From: Volvox africanus
Taxonomy: Eukaryota; Chlorophyta; Chlorophyceae; Chlamydomonadales; Volvocaceae
Direction: 5' to 3'
Length of the DNA: 64,000 bases
Assembly: GCA_030268105.1 (NCBI GenBank)
Contig: BSDZ01000011.1
Span: 620,001-684,000, forward strand
Shown: one piece after another, positions 23,401 to 36,000 of the stretch
Layout: every line of letters starts with the position of its first letter
Position numbering within the stretch: the first letter of the stretch is position 1
Notes under the pieces: generated by a model
Database searches by the model: none
What the model saw: only the letters and a program-made list of their open reading frames with translations
Told to the model about the DNA's origin: nothing
Position numbers and translations under genes: made by a program

Positions 23401-25240
23401 TCTTCCCGTTTTAGTAAGTTGTAATTTTATGTTTCGTTCTATTCTTTTAATTTGCTGCGTGCTTTGTGGTTTGATGTGGTATACGTCGATTTGTTTTTCT
23501 CTTTTTAAATAGAAAATATAAGCTTATAATTTCTAAAATCCTATATGTATGTTAACGGTGGCCCTTGAAGGTAACAAACGACGGCGATGTGCGGCCATCC
23601 ACAAAAGTGAGACGGACAAGCACGGGCATCAAAAGAAAGGTACAATATATTGAGGCCCGACATTAATTACTTTTTAATTATATTTGCTATCACTACCTAG
23701 TCCCTTCACGTATTTTGGACCAGCAGGTGCCGGTGGAAGACAAGTCTACGGACGGTGACGACAATAATGACAGTTACGACCACCGGCGAAAGAAGGTAAA
23801 TTTCCTGAGTTCAGCTTGTTGTCTTAATTTCCTGCTTGTATGAATGTAATATTCTAATATGTGTTGTTTCGACTGATAAAGGTCAAGAGTGCTTCGGAAG
23901 ATGTGCGATGTACATGGGCACGACGTCAACGTGGGAGCTCAGGGAGTAAGAAGAAACAGGTAACAAAGTGTCCACATACATAGTACCTAGAAGCACTGCC
24001 CATCCTAGACATGATTAAAAATCTTGTAACCGAAAATGATTGCTGGGTCGTGTCGGCTTAATTTACCTTTATATATATGCATGTAAATAAGTATAATTTT
24101 CCTTTTGGTGAGCAAGGACGAGAGGAGTGAGGACGAGCAGGATGATGCCACCAGTGCGCGAGAGGACGACGACAACTACGATAGTGAAATAGAAGACTAT
24201 TAGATAGAACTAACATCTATCATGTTTGTTTCTAAGCTTATGTTAGAGCGGGCTGCTAAATGTGCGGTGGCAGATGAAGTTAGGATGTATGTACCTTATG
24301 ATGATTGAAATGATTGGTGCATGGTACAAATGATTATTTAACTCATAAACAAAATTTGATTGGCAGGATTGGCTGTGTAGAAATTTGATTGTTTCGTTGA
24401 ATTAATGGGTAGTCACTCACCAATGGCTGCTTACCTGGATGCTTTCCGAATAATGAGCTGTAAATTATTGCCTGAAATATCTTCATCTATCAAAACTGAA
24501 ATCCTATTGATATTCTTCATAACAGCTACGTACATTATGACAGGATGGTTTCTGTACACACAAAAATAATTCTGCAGCGGGTGGGCAAAACAGCGAACAA
24601 TAACAAGAACGATAACTGAAACAGTAAAGAAATAACCAGAACGACCAAAAGTAGTTGCAGTGAGCAGGAATGCGAGGCTGCCTCGTACGCAAAGCGAAAG
24701 TGGCACGAATGTTGCTATCGCACGCGTAAGACCTTGCGAAAGCGTGCGAATATGTTAGTTACATGCGTATAAAAGTTTTACGCAACCCACAACTGCTAGC
24801 TGTGTACGCATTATTCGCAGCATACGTAAGCATGCGTTAATGCGCGTTAGGCGTGCGTATATTGTGCGTTAGAGAACTTTAAGTGCGTTAACTTCCATGC
24901 ACGCTATGTATTTTTGCTTGCGTATGGGTCTCTAACGCTTGCGTTGCGTTAGGCCTAACGCACACCTTAGAATCTATGTGGGTGCGTTTGACATTGTGTG
25001 ACATTAGGTTGCGTTAGCTAACGCAAAGTAAACGCAAACATTTTCGTTCCCTCCCAAAAAAGTTTATTTGTGATTGCGTTAGGTGCGTTAGGATTGCGTT
25101 AGCGATACACAAACAATAACGCAATGCGTTTGATTTGCGTTAGGCTTTGCGTTAGCTCGCGTTAGTTCGCGTTAGGCTTGCGTTAGGGGTCCCTAACGCG
25201 AGCCTAACGCGAGCTAACGCACGAATTCCTTGTTATAGTG
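20409..25240. mobile_element. Nested, internally deleted CACTA derivative in inverse orientation
   Basis: This 4.8-kb element starts CACTATAACAAGAGATTCGT and ends with the reverse complement of CACTATAACAAGGAATTCGT. Its first 1.1 kb (20409 to about 21525) is the inverse of the parent's right end (about 31985-33053). The remainder (about 21533-25240) is the inverse of the parent's left end (15843 to about 19600). It is therefore the parental element with everything from the first exon of gene 1 through the transposase deleted, inserted backwards into its own relative. The internal junction reads GCACATTTT then AAGGGGAAGGCTTGG. It has no transposase and resembles the dSpm class of non-autonomous elements. 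Confidence 0.92.
21533..24203 (+). pseudogene. 5'-truncated copy of CACTA gene 1 in the nested derivative
   Basis: The copy begins inside exon 1 at the GKAWNQAQKK codons and runs through all the later exons to a TAG at 24201-24203. The exon 1 end has a stop (TAG at 21886-21888) where the parent has TGG (Trp). The acceptor and start of the last exon are lost in a deletion of about 30 bases before 24107. Exon 7 keeps CGA (Arg, 23787-23789) where the parent has TGA. There is no start codon or promoter from the parent gene, so no product is expected. Confidence 0.85.
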
Positions 25241-25475
25241 GGAGCTTCCTGTGCGTATGCATGTAATTTACTGTTCAAGTCTATCATTCGTTATTGAAAA
25301 TTTACTTCAAGTGTAAATTACGCGGACATGCACGTTCCACTTTAATATCTCGTACTCCACATGCATGAGTACTGCCTGTACCACTCCATACAATGGAGGA
25401 GTCGTTTCCCTTTGTCAGATATCAGTTCTGTAAGGAAAAACAGTCTGATCCTGCTACTTTACTGTATATTATTAC

Positions 25476-27046
25476 ATGCTCATGGCCCACCTTTTATTAG
25501 GCTTTTTCTGTGGCATTACTTTCGGTATTGCTGTTGCCTCTTACGTTGCTCTGTATGCCCCTGTTTTAGTTGATGTATATGTTACAGAATATTTAGTGTG
25601 GATCCTCATGGGTTCTTCTGTTTTTGTTCTCATCACAGTGTTGGGCGTTATGATAGGGCGATACTGCTCAACGCTGTCATTTACACAGTCCAATCATGAT
25701 GAACGAGCTCACGTTATGGATGATCTTGATCCTGCCAATCCTAATCACCGGCAAACTCTAGAATATATATCAGCAATCCTGGATAACTTATGCCAACATA
25801 GTTATCCTGAATCTGAGGATGATGAACCCGATGCAGCAGAACTTGGTGTACTTTCACAGTTAGGGGCCATGGATCATGGGCAGTTACAGCTGCTGGAACC
25901 CACAAACCCAGCCGAGCTTCTTGCCTCAGGAAGCACTGTTCAAGCGTACAAAGAACGTTTGGATGACCCTCTGTGGAGGGTCACTGTGAATAATGGTGAT
26001 GGCGTTGTAGTGTGCCAAGGTAAGAGAAGTGTTGAGGCCTATTGTAGGGCATTATTAAACATCTTGCCTTGTTTGATGGATGCATGCCTTTGGAAGAAAA
26101 TAAGATTGTTCTCCTGCATGTACATGCATATTGAATGCATGCAGAGGCAAGAATAACCGTGGGTCAGTTTGGATATGCCTGGCTGAAAGAAAAGATGGCT
26201 GGACGTGTTCGAGATGTGGTTGCAGATCGACAGCTACGGTTCTTGAGGGATATCTGCTTACCTCCTGGTAACCATGTTCCACCCAGTCTTTATGTCCTCC
26301 GAAAGATGCTTGGAATACCAGACCCACGTGATTTCGAGCAGCACATCTGCCTTAGTGAAAAGTGCAGGTTTCCACCTTTACCCACAAAGGACTGGATGGA
26401 TCATCGTGATGACACATGTAATTGCCCAGAGAAGCATAAGCGCTTCAAGATGGTGACCACAAGTGCAGGGGCCCATCCATTACCCAATAAGGTGATTGAA
26501 TGCTTACTTGATAAATTAAAAGCTTTAACGTTTGCAGTCATCCCATTAGTCGTTATTGGTATCATCGTAATATATTAATTTGTAGCCTATTACTGTTTCA
26601 TACTGTCATATGTTTTCAGAATGTCCCTGGTTATAGTATATATGTTCTGTTAAGGCTTGGAATGCCCTGGATATCCATTCTCTTATTGTATGCAGAGATA
26701 CTGGGATTTTGGGGTGGAGAACATCATACAGGCCATGTTTTCAGATCCACTCTTCCGCCAGCTTCGTGGCACTGGCCGTGATAATGAGCCAGATGACTTC
26801 TATGGTTCCCAAATGGCCAAAGATATTGACGCAAAAACGAATGGCCAGCTTATGCAGCATGCAAATTCTGCTTATGATCTTGGATTCGACTTTGCCCAAG
26901 TATATCAGTTCAAAACTCATAGTGTTGGTTTATTACTGATGAGGTGAGAATATGTTGCATGAAAGGTACATTTATATTTTGATTTAATGTCAATAGGCTA
27001 CCTTGCTTCAGTTACACGTGCGCGCGCGCGCGTGTGTGTGTGTGTG

Positions 27047-27078
<32 letters not shown>

Positions 27079-29744
27079 CGTGCATGCGTGTGCATGCACA
27101 CACACACACACATACACACAAGAAAAAATATACATATTATGCTGCTGCATGTTTGGCCCATTCATTTCCCGTGAAATGAGAGGGCACATTATCTCCAACT
27201 TTGCATAAAGAACAGTGGGAAAACTCAAGAGAATTAGGATTTTGTTTTGTTTTGTTTTGAGGTATTTAATTGTCTTTTGACAGGAATGCTGTGGGCCACA
27301 GGTTCTCAGTTTAAACTTGCAATATCTACACAATATTTCAGCACGTGATCATTCGTGGCCTTGATTGTAATGACTGTGATGTTCATGTATTGCTGTAACT
27401 GCTGATCCCTTATATGATTGTCCCTTTCGTTAATAAATCCGCAGATGCACAGACCTACCTGTCGCACACAGATCTAAACGTCGTTTTACTTATATCCTTA
27501 CAGTGATTCCTGGTCCAGAAGAGCCATCAAGTATGGATGTTTATGTTTCACGGACACTTGATGCATTTAAAGAATATGGGCCATATAGTGAAAGTTCACT
27601 TATGGTTATGGGCAATGACCGACAACTGTTTGAGCACAAGATCTTCTTAAGTGCTATATTTGCAGGTACGTCACGTTTGCATATGTACGCGCTCAAGCAT
27701 GCTATTGTGTCTAAGAAATATGCACAAAATTTGGATAAGGGGTGTTAACACTGTGGGCAACTCACCCTGCAAACACGAGCACCAGGGCCCCTGACCGGGA
27801 TGAGCCAAAGTGGGTATATATAATATTTGTGGCACTCCTTAAATATTTGGATATATGTTATATATGTGTATAATGATAAGAATATTGTGATTGAGGCCAG
27901 CAAGACAGCTTGTTTACATAATTGACATAAGATTGGTACTTTGCATGTGTCCTTTTTGCTGTTTGCCTCATTTGCATGCATGCAGATACTCCTGCTAACA
28001 GGAAATTAAGTTTGTGGACTCACACACATCAGCTACTGGATGTGGCCACTGCCTACTGAAGGGGGTGAGTGGTGAGGGTGGTGGCATGTACTTTCCTGGC
28101 TACGCAGTAGACGCTGATGTCAACTGCATTTTCGATGGTGTTATACCGGACATGGAAAATGCTCCCCTGTCAGCACGTTGTGGGGACCCAAGAATAATGG
28201 TCAGCCATGAAATGCATCTCAAGCGTGCAGCATTGGCTATGAAAGATCCTCAGTGGACTGGAATTGTAGGCTGTAAAGGCCTTAGCCCAATTATTCAAGA
28301 GCTTGACTACTGCAACTATAATGACGTCTTTGTCGTACCAGTTGCACATGCAGCCCTTTTTGGTGTTATAAAGCGTTTTTGGAACACTATTCTTGGAAAG
28401 CTTGCAAGACATGTCATGGACTACACCATTCTTGGCCCACAGCGGAAAATTATGGCACAGCGTGCAAGCCACATTATCACAACCAATGACCTTAACCAGC
28501 CGTATCGTGACATAGTAAAACACAGAGGTACCTGGACAATGGAGGACTGGTTGCATTGGTTAGATAGCTATTCAGTCTACATCCTTCATGAGGAAGACTC
28601 CCTGCAAAGCAGCACACCACTGATGCCAGTTGTCCAACGTGTTGTCGATGGTATTACCAAGTCCTTTAATATTAAGGTCATGTGGAACAATTTACGGACA
28701 GCACTACTGCATTACTTTCGTTATGATCCTTCGGACTTTTCAGCAGACGCCAACAATCATGCTGCGAGGCTGCTGAAGTCTTTCAGCATTGCAGCTGAAC
28801 ATGTCTTCGGGATACAGTTCTGTACTTACAACCTACATATCCTAGTCTGCAGACTGCGAGAGCAGGAGAATGCACGGGGGCACGTTGCATTTGCTACCGA
28901 GTTCTGGGTAGAGCGTGGAATGCAAATGATGAAGAGTATTGTTAAGTACAGATCACCTACCGTTCCAGAACTCGTACTTGCAGGTGGCTACCTTGCATCT
29001 CTTTGGCTCACACATCTCAAAGCTGCCCATCCTGAAACGTTTAGGACATTTGATGAATGGGTCCCAGGATACCGTGCAGATAATATTCAATTAAATCCCA
29101 GCAAAAGAGATGTTTTCTTAGATGAGGAGGACAGTGAGGGCTCACAGCTTCTTGGCCAGGGCTACATTGCTGATGCAGAACAGCGATCACACATTCTTGG
29201 TGGTATTCTGCGCACAGAGGAGACAGAAGATTTCATGGCCCGTACTAACTTATTACCATCGGTCCTACAAGACAGTGACATATACATTTTCAAGCGGGCA
29301 CTGAAACGGAGAGATGAGGTGGTGCTTTCAGTGGATTATGCCAGGGCCACTAAGCGACAGTCTTACCATTTCAAGTGCAAGTATGGCCCTGGGGGTATGG
29401 TTTCAGAGAGTGACCCTAAGGTAAGCATTTTCATTGGGGAAATATTATTCTTTGCGCTGATCCGTCCAAGGTGTGATGTGGCACCTGTAAAAGTTGCTGT
29501 CTGCAATCTGCACCGAGCTGAGGTGTTGAGGCCCAAGGAGCTTTACCGGGTGAAGGATTACTCCAGGCGGGATGCCACGGTGAATGAGGTACGACAGGAA
29601 ATACTCCTTAATTATTTTCCCAAGGAGGTTGGCATGATAGATTCAAAGGTCATTCGTTGCCGTGTCAACAATGAGCTAAGCTATTTCCTCACATATGTTA
29701 CCTTCTCTCAGCTTCCGACCAATGATGGAGGTGAATATGCCTGA
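25476..29744 (+). pseudogene. TNP2-like transposase of the CACTA element (one frameshift)
   Basis: The exons are: the first ending at 26019, 26145-26491, 26696-26943, 27445-27665, and 27986 to the stop at 29744. All junctions are GT..AG and in phase. Diagnostic stretches are YDLGFDFAQVYQFKTHSVG, TDLPVAHRSKRR, TVIPGPEEPSSMDVYVSRTL and FLSAIFADTPANRKLSLW, then CGHCLLKGVSGEGGGMYFPG. This is the TNP2/Transposase_21 pattern, with likely catalytic Asp in GFD and in FADTPA. Soon after the last junction (near 28017), one A is missing relative to the copy at 10136-11140. The frame changes between LSLW and SHTSATGCGHC and the protein is interrupted. The 5' limit is unclear. The open frame from 25476 starts with two hydrophobic segments that may be untranslated, and ATG at about 25716 (MDDLDPANPNH) is an alternative start. 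Confidence 0.85.
27013..27120. repeat. GC/GT/CA alternating purine-pyrimidine tract
   Basis: In the third intron of the transposase gene, a run of (CG)n then (GT)n is followed by GTGCATGCAC and (AC)n. It is a near-continuous alternating purine-pyrimidine sequence with an inverted-repeat centre, so it can form a hairpin or Z-DNA. Confidence 0.9.
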
Positions 29745-31437
29745 TCATTTGCTGCTGATTGGGTACATGTGCACAAGCACAATTAAAATGTAGTTGTGAA
29801 CTTTTGTATGTAGCCTGTGCATGTTGTACCTAATATGGGGGCTGGGGTTTATTGATGCCGGACATTGCTTGTAAAAAAGTGAGAGGCATGGTACATTTGA
29901 TTTTGTGATCAATCAAGCCTCATGAACAGTGTATGGGGAACCAATTAGTTAGCATGGTAGGGTGCGGACTTGCTTTCTATTATTCCTTAAGCCCCAGGAA
30001 GAAGGGGCGGGGTTTACACAAGTGTACAGTTGCATGTTGTTTACCTTGGAAGGCTTAACTCCAGGGGATTGTGACTATATTGTCATTAGCTTCATTTGGT
30101 GGTTGATGGAAAAGGGTATACATCATGTGTATGGCAGATCTTGCGCCATGTTACCCGCGCCTTGGTGATGTTTTCTTGTTCTATCTGACTGCAGACCCTT
30201 TACTTTCCCGCATTTTTGCTGGGGTTTCCTTGCATGCATACGTATTCATATGTGGCGTTCAAGGTTAAGATCATGCAGACGCATGCCGCTGGAGTGTGCT
30301 AGGAATAGGGAGTACCAGTACATGTATGTGCTTCCCTGTCTGCTGCTAAATAATGAATGTGTGGATTGATGTAATTGATTTGGGGACAGGATTCATTATG
30401 TTTGGTTGCTGCCCTTCGCTCAAAATCATAATGCATATGCTGCTAGGAAGTATCAAAGATATGTGCACGCTTTTGTGGTAAGAAACAATTATGCTGGCTT
30501 CCAAAAATCAATAGTTCCCTGGCATTTATCTGCTGTATTTACTTGCATGCATGCAGCTTCATTCAGTGCATGCTATACGGGATGACAGAGTTGACACAAT
30601 GTTTATTTATTGCTTTGAATGACACACAAACAGATGGACGACCATTCAAATAAAGGAAGTAAGTTAGAGTAGTCTAATAGCCTTCTTCTTTACGAACTGC
30701 AAATCGTTTGAATCTATAGGAGTACCAAGGTGGTCAAGTTACGACTTCCGTACTGAAATCAGAACCTTAAGGGCTAAGCCTGGCCCAACAGCTGGACTTG
30801 TTCATATCATGAGTGAAATCACGATTTTGGCAGTTGGCATGGACTATTGGCGAATGACATAAACATTTTAAACAAGGTGTATAGGGCATACACATATCTT
30901 ACACTTTCCTTTCATGCATATGCACAAATATGCATGCTCACGGGGTGTACTTCTTTGGTCGACATTGTACACAGTCGTCAGGTCGTCCATGTCATACGGT
31001 AGCAGTTCTGTTGGACAGGCAGCATACGTACAATTTCTGCAGCATCAACAGCTAATAATATATTTATAAAGGAATATTAATTGCTTCAGTAACGAATGGA
31101 GCCGCCTTCTGCTTATGATGGAATGACATGAAACTCTTTGCATCCCAGAAACACTATTTCCTGAAAGTCAGGAACATTTTCAGTGTATCATGCCTCGAAC
31201 GGAGCCACTGGAAGGCAACATCGTGTTGGAGCTGCTAGATGGCATCGATGAAGGCAGCGGCAGCTTGGCTCAAAGCTTGGCTCTTCCTTGTTTAAGTAGC
31301 GATGAGAAGTGACTTCATTGTGACGTGGATGTTTAGAATTACCATTGCAAAGTTTGTACTTGTGATGCCCTGTCTATGTGCATTTTATGCTGTGATATGT
31401 TTTGGTAGCCAACGCCGCCTGTACGCCTTGCTTGTAG

Positions 31438-31734
31438 GTGTGAGCTGCAGGATCTAAGGAAGAAAGTGCAGCTGCAGGAGGAAAGCCTGCATGTGGAGCA
31501 GGAACACTCGTTTTCTCTGCAAAGCGAGCTTGACACGGAGCGGCTTAAGCTCCAAAGCCAGGAAACGGATGTCAAATTGGAGTGGAGCGATCAGCAAGCT
31601 TGCAAAAGGAGCTCTTGGAAGTCAAGGAGAACTATAGGCTCTTGCACGAGGAAATGCGTGGCCGCCTTCGGAAAAGTGCCGAACTGGTTGACGAAGTAGC
31701 GAAACAGGTTCACAATGCTAGGAGGGTTGTCTGA
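31438..31734 (+). pseudogene. Coiled-coil gene fragment inside the CACTA element
   Basis: After an AG acceptor (31436-31437), one frame reads CELQDLRKKVQLQEESLHVE and QEHSFSLQSELDTERLKLQ. After a frame change near 31590 another frame reads SLQKELLEVKENYRLLHEEM and RGRLRKSAELVDEVAKQVHN to a TGA. The heptad-like pattern and charge distribution are those of a long coiled coil. It is not part of TNP2 or gene 1. A captured host gene piece (transduplication) or an extra element ORF would both fit. The parent protein is not identified. Confidence 0.55.
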
Positions 31735-33056
31735 CCTCAACACGCATACAGGCACAATAGGAGTACTCGCAAGCTTCTGAAGTTCATGATGGACATGGAT
31801 AGCACATCGGAGAGTTAGGATGGTTTCATTGCACCAGTACCTGGGAGCGAGGGCCAGTGGGATGGGATGGAAGGCCAGGGTTCTGGGCAGCCCTCAGTAC
31901 AGCACCGTCTAGAGGAATCATTGGGTTAGGAACGTGCTTGGAGTTTCTGGAGCCATGAAACAATTTTGGTTAGGAATGTGCATGACGTTTTTTATGCGAT
32001 GACAAAATAATAACCGTGCTGAAAATTGTGGCGTGAATCCGTTGAACTATTCATTCCCGTGCAGCGATTGAACTATTCTGCCTTGCCTTATGTCTGGATT
32101 TGGGAAGCATTGGGGTCATAGATTACGTCTCACACATGGTCATTTTCATGGTCAATTTTCGCACCTACGCAAAGCTGCTATGGTGCTTGCCGGACAAGGC
32201 TATATAATTTTGGGGGCCTGCTCGATGTGTAACTGTGGCTCTTGGTGACTTTGTTTGGGTCTCCATCTGGCAACATTGTTGCCTGGCTACTGTGTAAGGT
32301 TTGCTGTTGCCAAATTTCCGCGATCCTTACCCACGCTTGCTAACTCCGGCAGCTTGCTGCTTAATAATTAGAAACCCTTCCATCATTAGAAAGGTAGCCA
32401 TGAACAGACATGTGTGGCACTTCAGAGTTTTATGTTAAAAAGTAAGCCACATTTACAGGTTCTAAATCCATATAATGGTAGCGATTTAGCGATGTTAACA
32501 AGCGTTCACCAGAGCAATCTCTTGTACAACGACTAGTATTCATAGCGCTATCCTAAATTGAAATTAACTTTGAAGATATTTTATGCACAAAGTCTCCAAT
32601 GCTACTGCACAATAAGAGCAAGTAAGCAAACTAAATAAATCCGGCGAACCCGTGCTCCGAACTTTATTATGCGCTATCTACATAAACTTTGCGTAAACTG
32701 CGTTACAGTGCGTTACGTGCGTATGGTAACGCAATGTACGCAAGATATACGCAAGCTGTTTGCGTAAAGTTAACGCGTGCGTTAGGCTCGCGTTAGAACA
32801 TACGCAAGCCCCCGATTTTCGAGCACCACGAAACGTAATAAAAATTACAGGGAACTTTTATAATCATTATAAATGTTGTTTTCATTTAAACGAACTTGAA
32901 AACGACGCACTATAACAGACGTTCTGTCCAGTTTTCTATTTCTTTGCGTTAGGCTCGCGTTAGGCTAACGCAACCGCTAACGCACAAAACGCACACATAC
33001 GCGCCCTAACGCAGCCTAACGCGAGCCTAACGCACGAATCTGTTGTTATAGTGTAA

Positions 33057-36000
33057 GCCTGACAGCATGGGATTCCTCACCAGCGGCCCACTGACCTGGG
33101 CAGAGCCCTCCTTCTCCCTGCTGTCCTAGGTAGAGGATGCCCTGATGTAATCACCCCAATCGACCTTAACATGTATGTTTGTTGACGCCTTAAACCCTAA
33201 GACCCCGAAACCCCACGTGGTCTGGGTATGTCAAGCTGTGTCATGAGTGTGACTGTGGGTGAGTGTGCTGCAGCTTTCATGTCATGGCTTGTGTGCTGCT
33301 GGAAGCGGTCAGTGTTCGTGCTGTGCTGGCTTTGCCAAAGCTTATAGAGGTGAATCTTGCCGCATATGCTGGGGTTGGAAAAAGCTATTTAAGTGGTGTC
33401 GGAGCCCTGACGGGTCGAGCCACAACAAATTCCATACTGGTCATAAGTGTAGTATCCTGGGGTATCTACGGGTAGTGTCAAAGATTGGGCAGTCGACTGT
33501 CATCTTCCGATCGGGCCTTTGTAGGCCGACACAACAGAGGTACAACAATAAGGGTAGCAGTGAGGCTACTAGATACATGGGGCGCCCAAGTGGAAATACA
33601 TTGCGGGAGGCCAACGTGGACTTGCTTGGAAGTACACGAAGGTGCCGCATCGCACTGTAGCTGTGAGGGGTTGGGAGATGGATGAGTGGGGGAGAGTAAC
33701 CTTCTGAGTCCGCTCAGGTAATCATTGGCCATATGCGTTCCAATCTGTAGAAGAGATCATAGCGGAGGGGCCGTCGCCACACAGTGCATTCATTGGCTGG
33801 CAGCGCATGTGGCGGCATATATGTATGTGTGCGGGTGTGCACAGGCAGGACATATCTATACAGCTGTCTCACAGATAACAGGTGTAAGCAGCGTGCGCTA
33901 CATACCCACATACTGACATACATGCGGCGTTCTGAAACTTTGCATCCAAACGGAGGGCCTACATGGGCTGTCACATGTCCTCCCGGGCCCCCAAACACAC
34001 AGTCGGGCTTCGCCTAGGTTAGTGGGTCGCTGGTGAGGGATGCCACCCTGTACCGCACGGTTCCTATCTTGCCCATGCTAAGTGCCGGACGAGGTGGTCA
34101 AGGCTGGGAGGAAGTCCGGAAGATGGCTGCGCGTTGCCTGCCTGATAGCTCGACCAAGGCCAGGATCAGATTCTGCTCCTCATCCTTATCCTTAGCTCGT
34201 AAGCTGGTGGCCTCCTTCCATGACATAATCGAGGTGACCCCATGCAGACAGCTACGTGAATTGCTGCAGGAAAGGCAGCTTATCAGTAGTGGAGGCCAAT
34301 AGGGCATCGTGGTCCACCGATGTACGGAATTTGTCATCCCCTGCCAGGCCTACCTGCCACCAGCTCCCACCGATGCTCCCCCGCTGCAGCCGTACTGCCG
34401 GCCCGGTGGCCCCCGTCAGCTCCCCGCCAATCACTACAAGGGTGTGGCGGTGCGCCCCAGCATCCGGCGGTATCCCACATCTGAAGGCCCTATATTGCGC
34501 GGCTCTTACCAGGCCGTCGTGCCCTTTGACTCCACCGCATCACAAACCTAACTGCCGTACCAGCAGCGTGTAGCGCATGAATGATCTACATACCTAGCCT
34601 GCTCGATGATGCAAGCACTGCGGCGGATGGAAGAGTCTGCCCTGTTTAGCGTGATGCACCCCACAGCCATGCCATCCCCATCCCCACGCTGTGTCCAAAG
34701 GTTGCAGGAAGGCGCCCGATAATAGAGAGGGGCACCACGATGGTGGTCAATGGGGACCCTGAAGCACACGATGAGGGATGCAAACCATGAAGCCATACAT
34801 GTCGGTTTCCATGCGCGCTTGTGCCTAGATATTCTAGATACGCTAGAATGTCGAAATAATTTCTTACCCGGGCTGGCCGGTAGCGAGCTGGGCGGCAGAG
34901 GGCTAGTTGGTGGTGGGCTGGCCGGGATGCAATAGTACCGATGGCCGTTTCACGTCCCTGTCCAGCCAACTTGGAAACACATTTGCCGCTGTCGGCTCCA
35001 TGTCTGCCGCATGCACGAACAACGCTAGCGCCTTCTGGTATGCGGGCGAGAAACAACCGCCCTTTGCCTGCGATGCGTTTACATGACACGCACAATTAAG
35101 TTGCTCGTCATCCCCCACTTCCCCGACTTCGTCATCATCATACACCTTGCCATGAACGAAGATCGGGCATGGATCTCATTTTGGCGTGTTACAATTTATA
35201 TGGCCTCATATGCTTCAGCTCACGTGCAATGCATCATGCTTACCGTCCCAGCAATGTGCCTAAGGGAGGTGGGACGCACCACCTGCAGCGGCCAGTCCAT
35301 GGGGCAGCAGCTCATGAGGGTCAGGTTCTTATGCTTGGGTGGGGAAACGGAGAGGCGACAGAAACTGGGTCAGTGAGGTGAAAAGGGGGTACTCTTCCTT
35401 CCCGCAATCCCTTTCCCATTTCCCCTTCTGATCATCCCTTTCGCCATATTGCTGCGTTGGGTTTGGTAAATGGTCTCATTGCACCCATAAAATCTTTACA
35501 TATCCCCCTTTCTCCGTCTCGCGTCTGGTCGCCTGCGCCGTCATGCCCAGAACTACTCATGCTATCCACCAGAAGTACAGGCCCCCAAAGCGCACCCCCA
35601 CCACCGCAGCCCGGACAACGGAGGCTCCCCGTGGTTTCTGCGACCATTGAGCACAAGCGCTGCAAGGCAAGGTAGGACATCAGCCTCCAAACCGTCGACA
35701 GTAGAGAACAAAAGAAACATCATAAATTTTATCTTAATACATTATCGTGGTTGCATGCTCGTCGGGATAGCTTTCACTTGTACGCTGGACTCCAGCTGCG
35801 CTTCCACGCAATTGTTCATGTATGCACCTAATAAAGCAAAGCCGCGTTATCACAATTACACCCTGTCTGCAAATATTGATACAACCGAAGGACTCAGACA
35901 GGTTGATGTCCAACATCGTTGGTACATTTCGCAGTACATGACATTTTGGGGTTTGGCCCGCTGACGATGAGGCCATGGGGGATGGATTGCAACCCACAGA

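Larger units (their letters stand above)
15843..33053. mobile_element. Parental CACTA (En/Spm) DNA transposon with a nested derivative
   Basis: The left end is CACTATAACAAGGAATTCGT. The right end, reversed, is CACTATAACAACAGATTCGT. The element is flanked by taa on both sides. It spans 17.2 kb, or about 12.4 kb after removing the nested 4.8-kb insertion and one TSD. Both ends carry arrays of GCGTTA/TAACGC subterminal repeats, as CACTA elements do for binding of their own protein. Inside are a minus-strand nine-exon gene (16895-19855) and a plus-strand TNP2-like transposase (about 25476-29744), plus a coiled-coil gene fragment (31438-31734). Each of the two element genes carries an inactivating change, so this copy is probably no longer autonomous. 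Element boundaries and TSD are read directly; the superfamily comes from TIR, TSD length and transposase. Confidence 0.92.

Noticed and set aside
15843..25240. Reading this as one 9.4-kb palindromic element separate from a second element 20409-33053
   Set aside because: Those pairings have unequal flanks (taa/gga and gga/taa). Swapping the partners gives matching 3-bp duplications for both elements and explains every inverted arm.
25476..25680. Two transmembrane-like segments at the start of the transposase frame
   Set aside because: Hydrophobic runs are not expected in a nuclear TNP2 transposase. The stretch is probably 5' untranslated or promoter sequence that happens to be open, so no membrane protein was called.
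26987..27208. Cys/Val-rich plus ORF and His/Thr-rich minus ORF over the GT/CA tract
   Set aside because: Both are translations of the dinucleotide repeat inside an intron.
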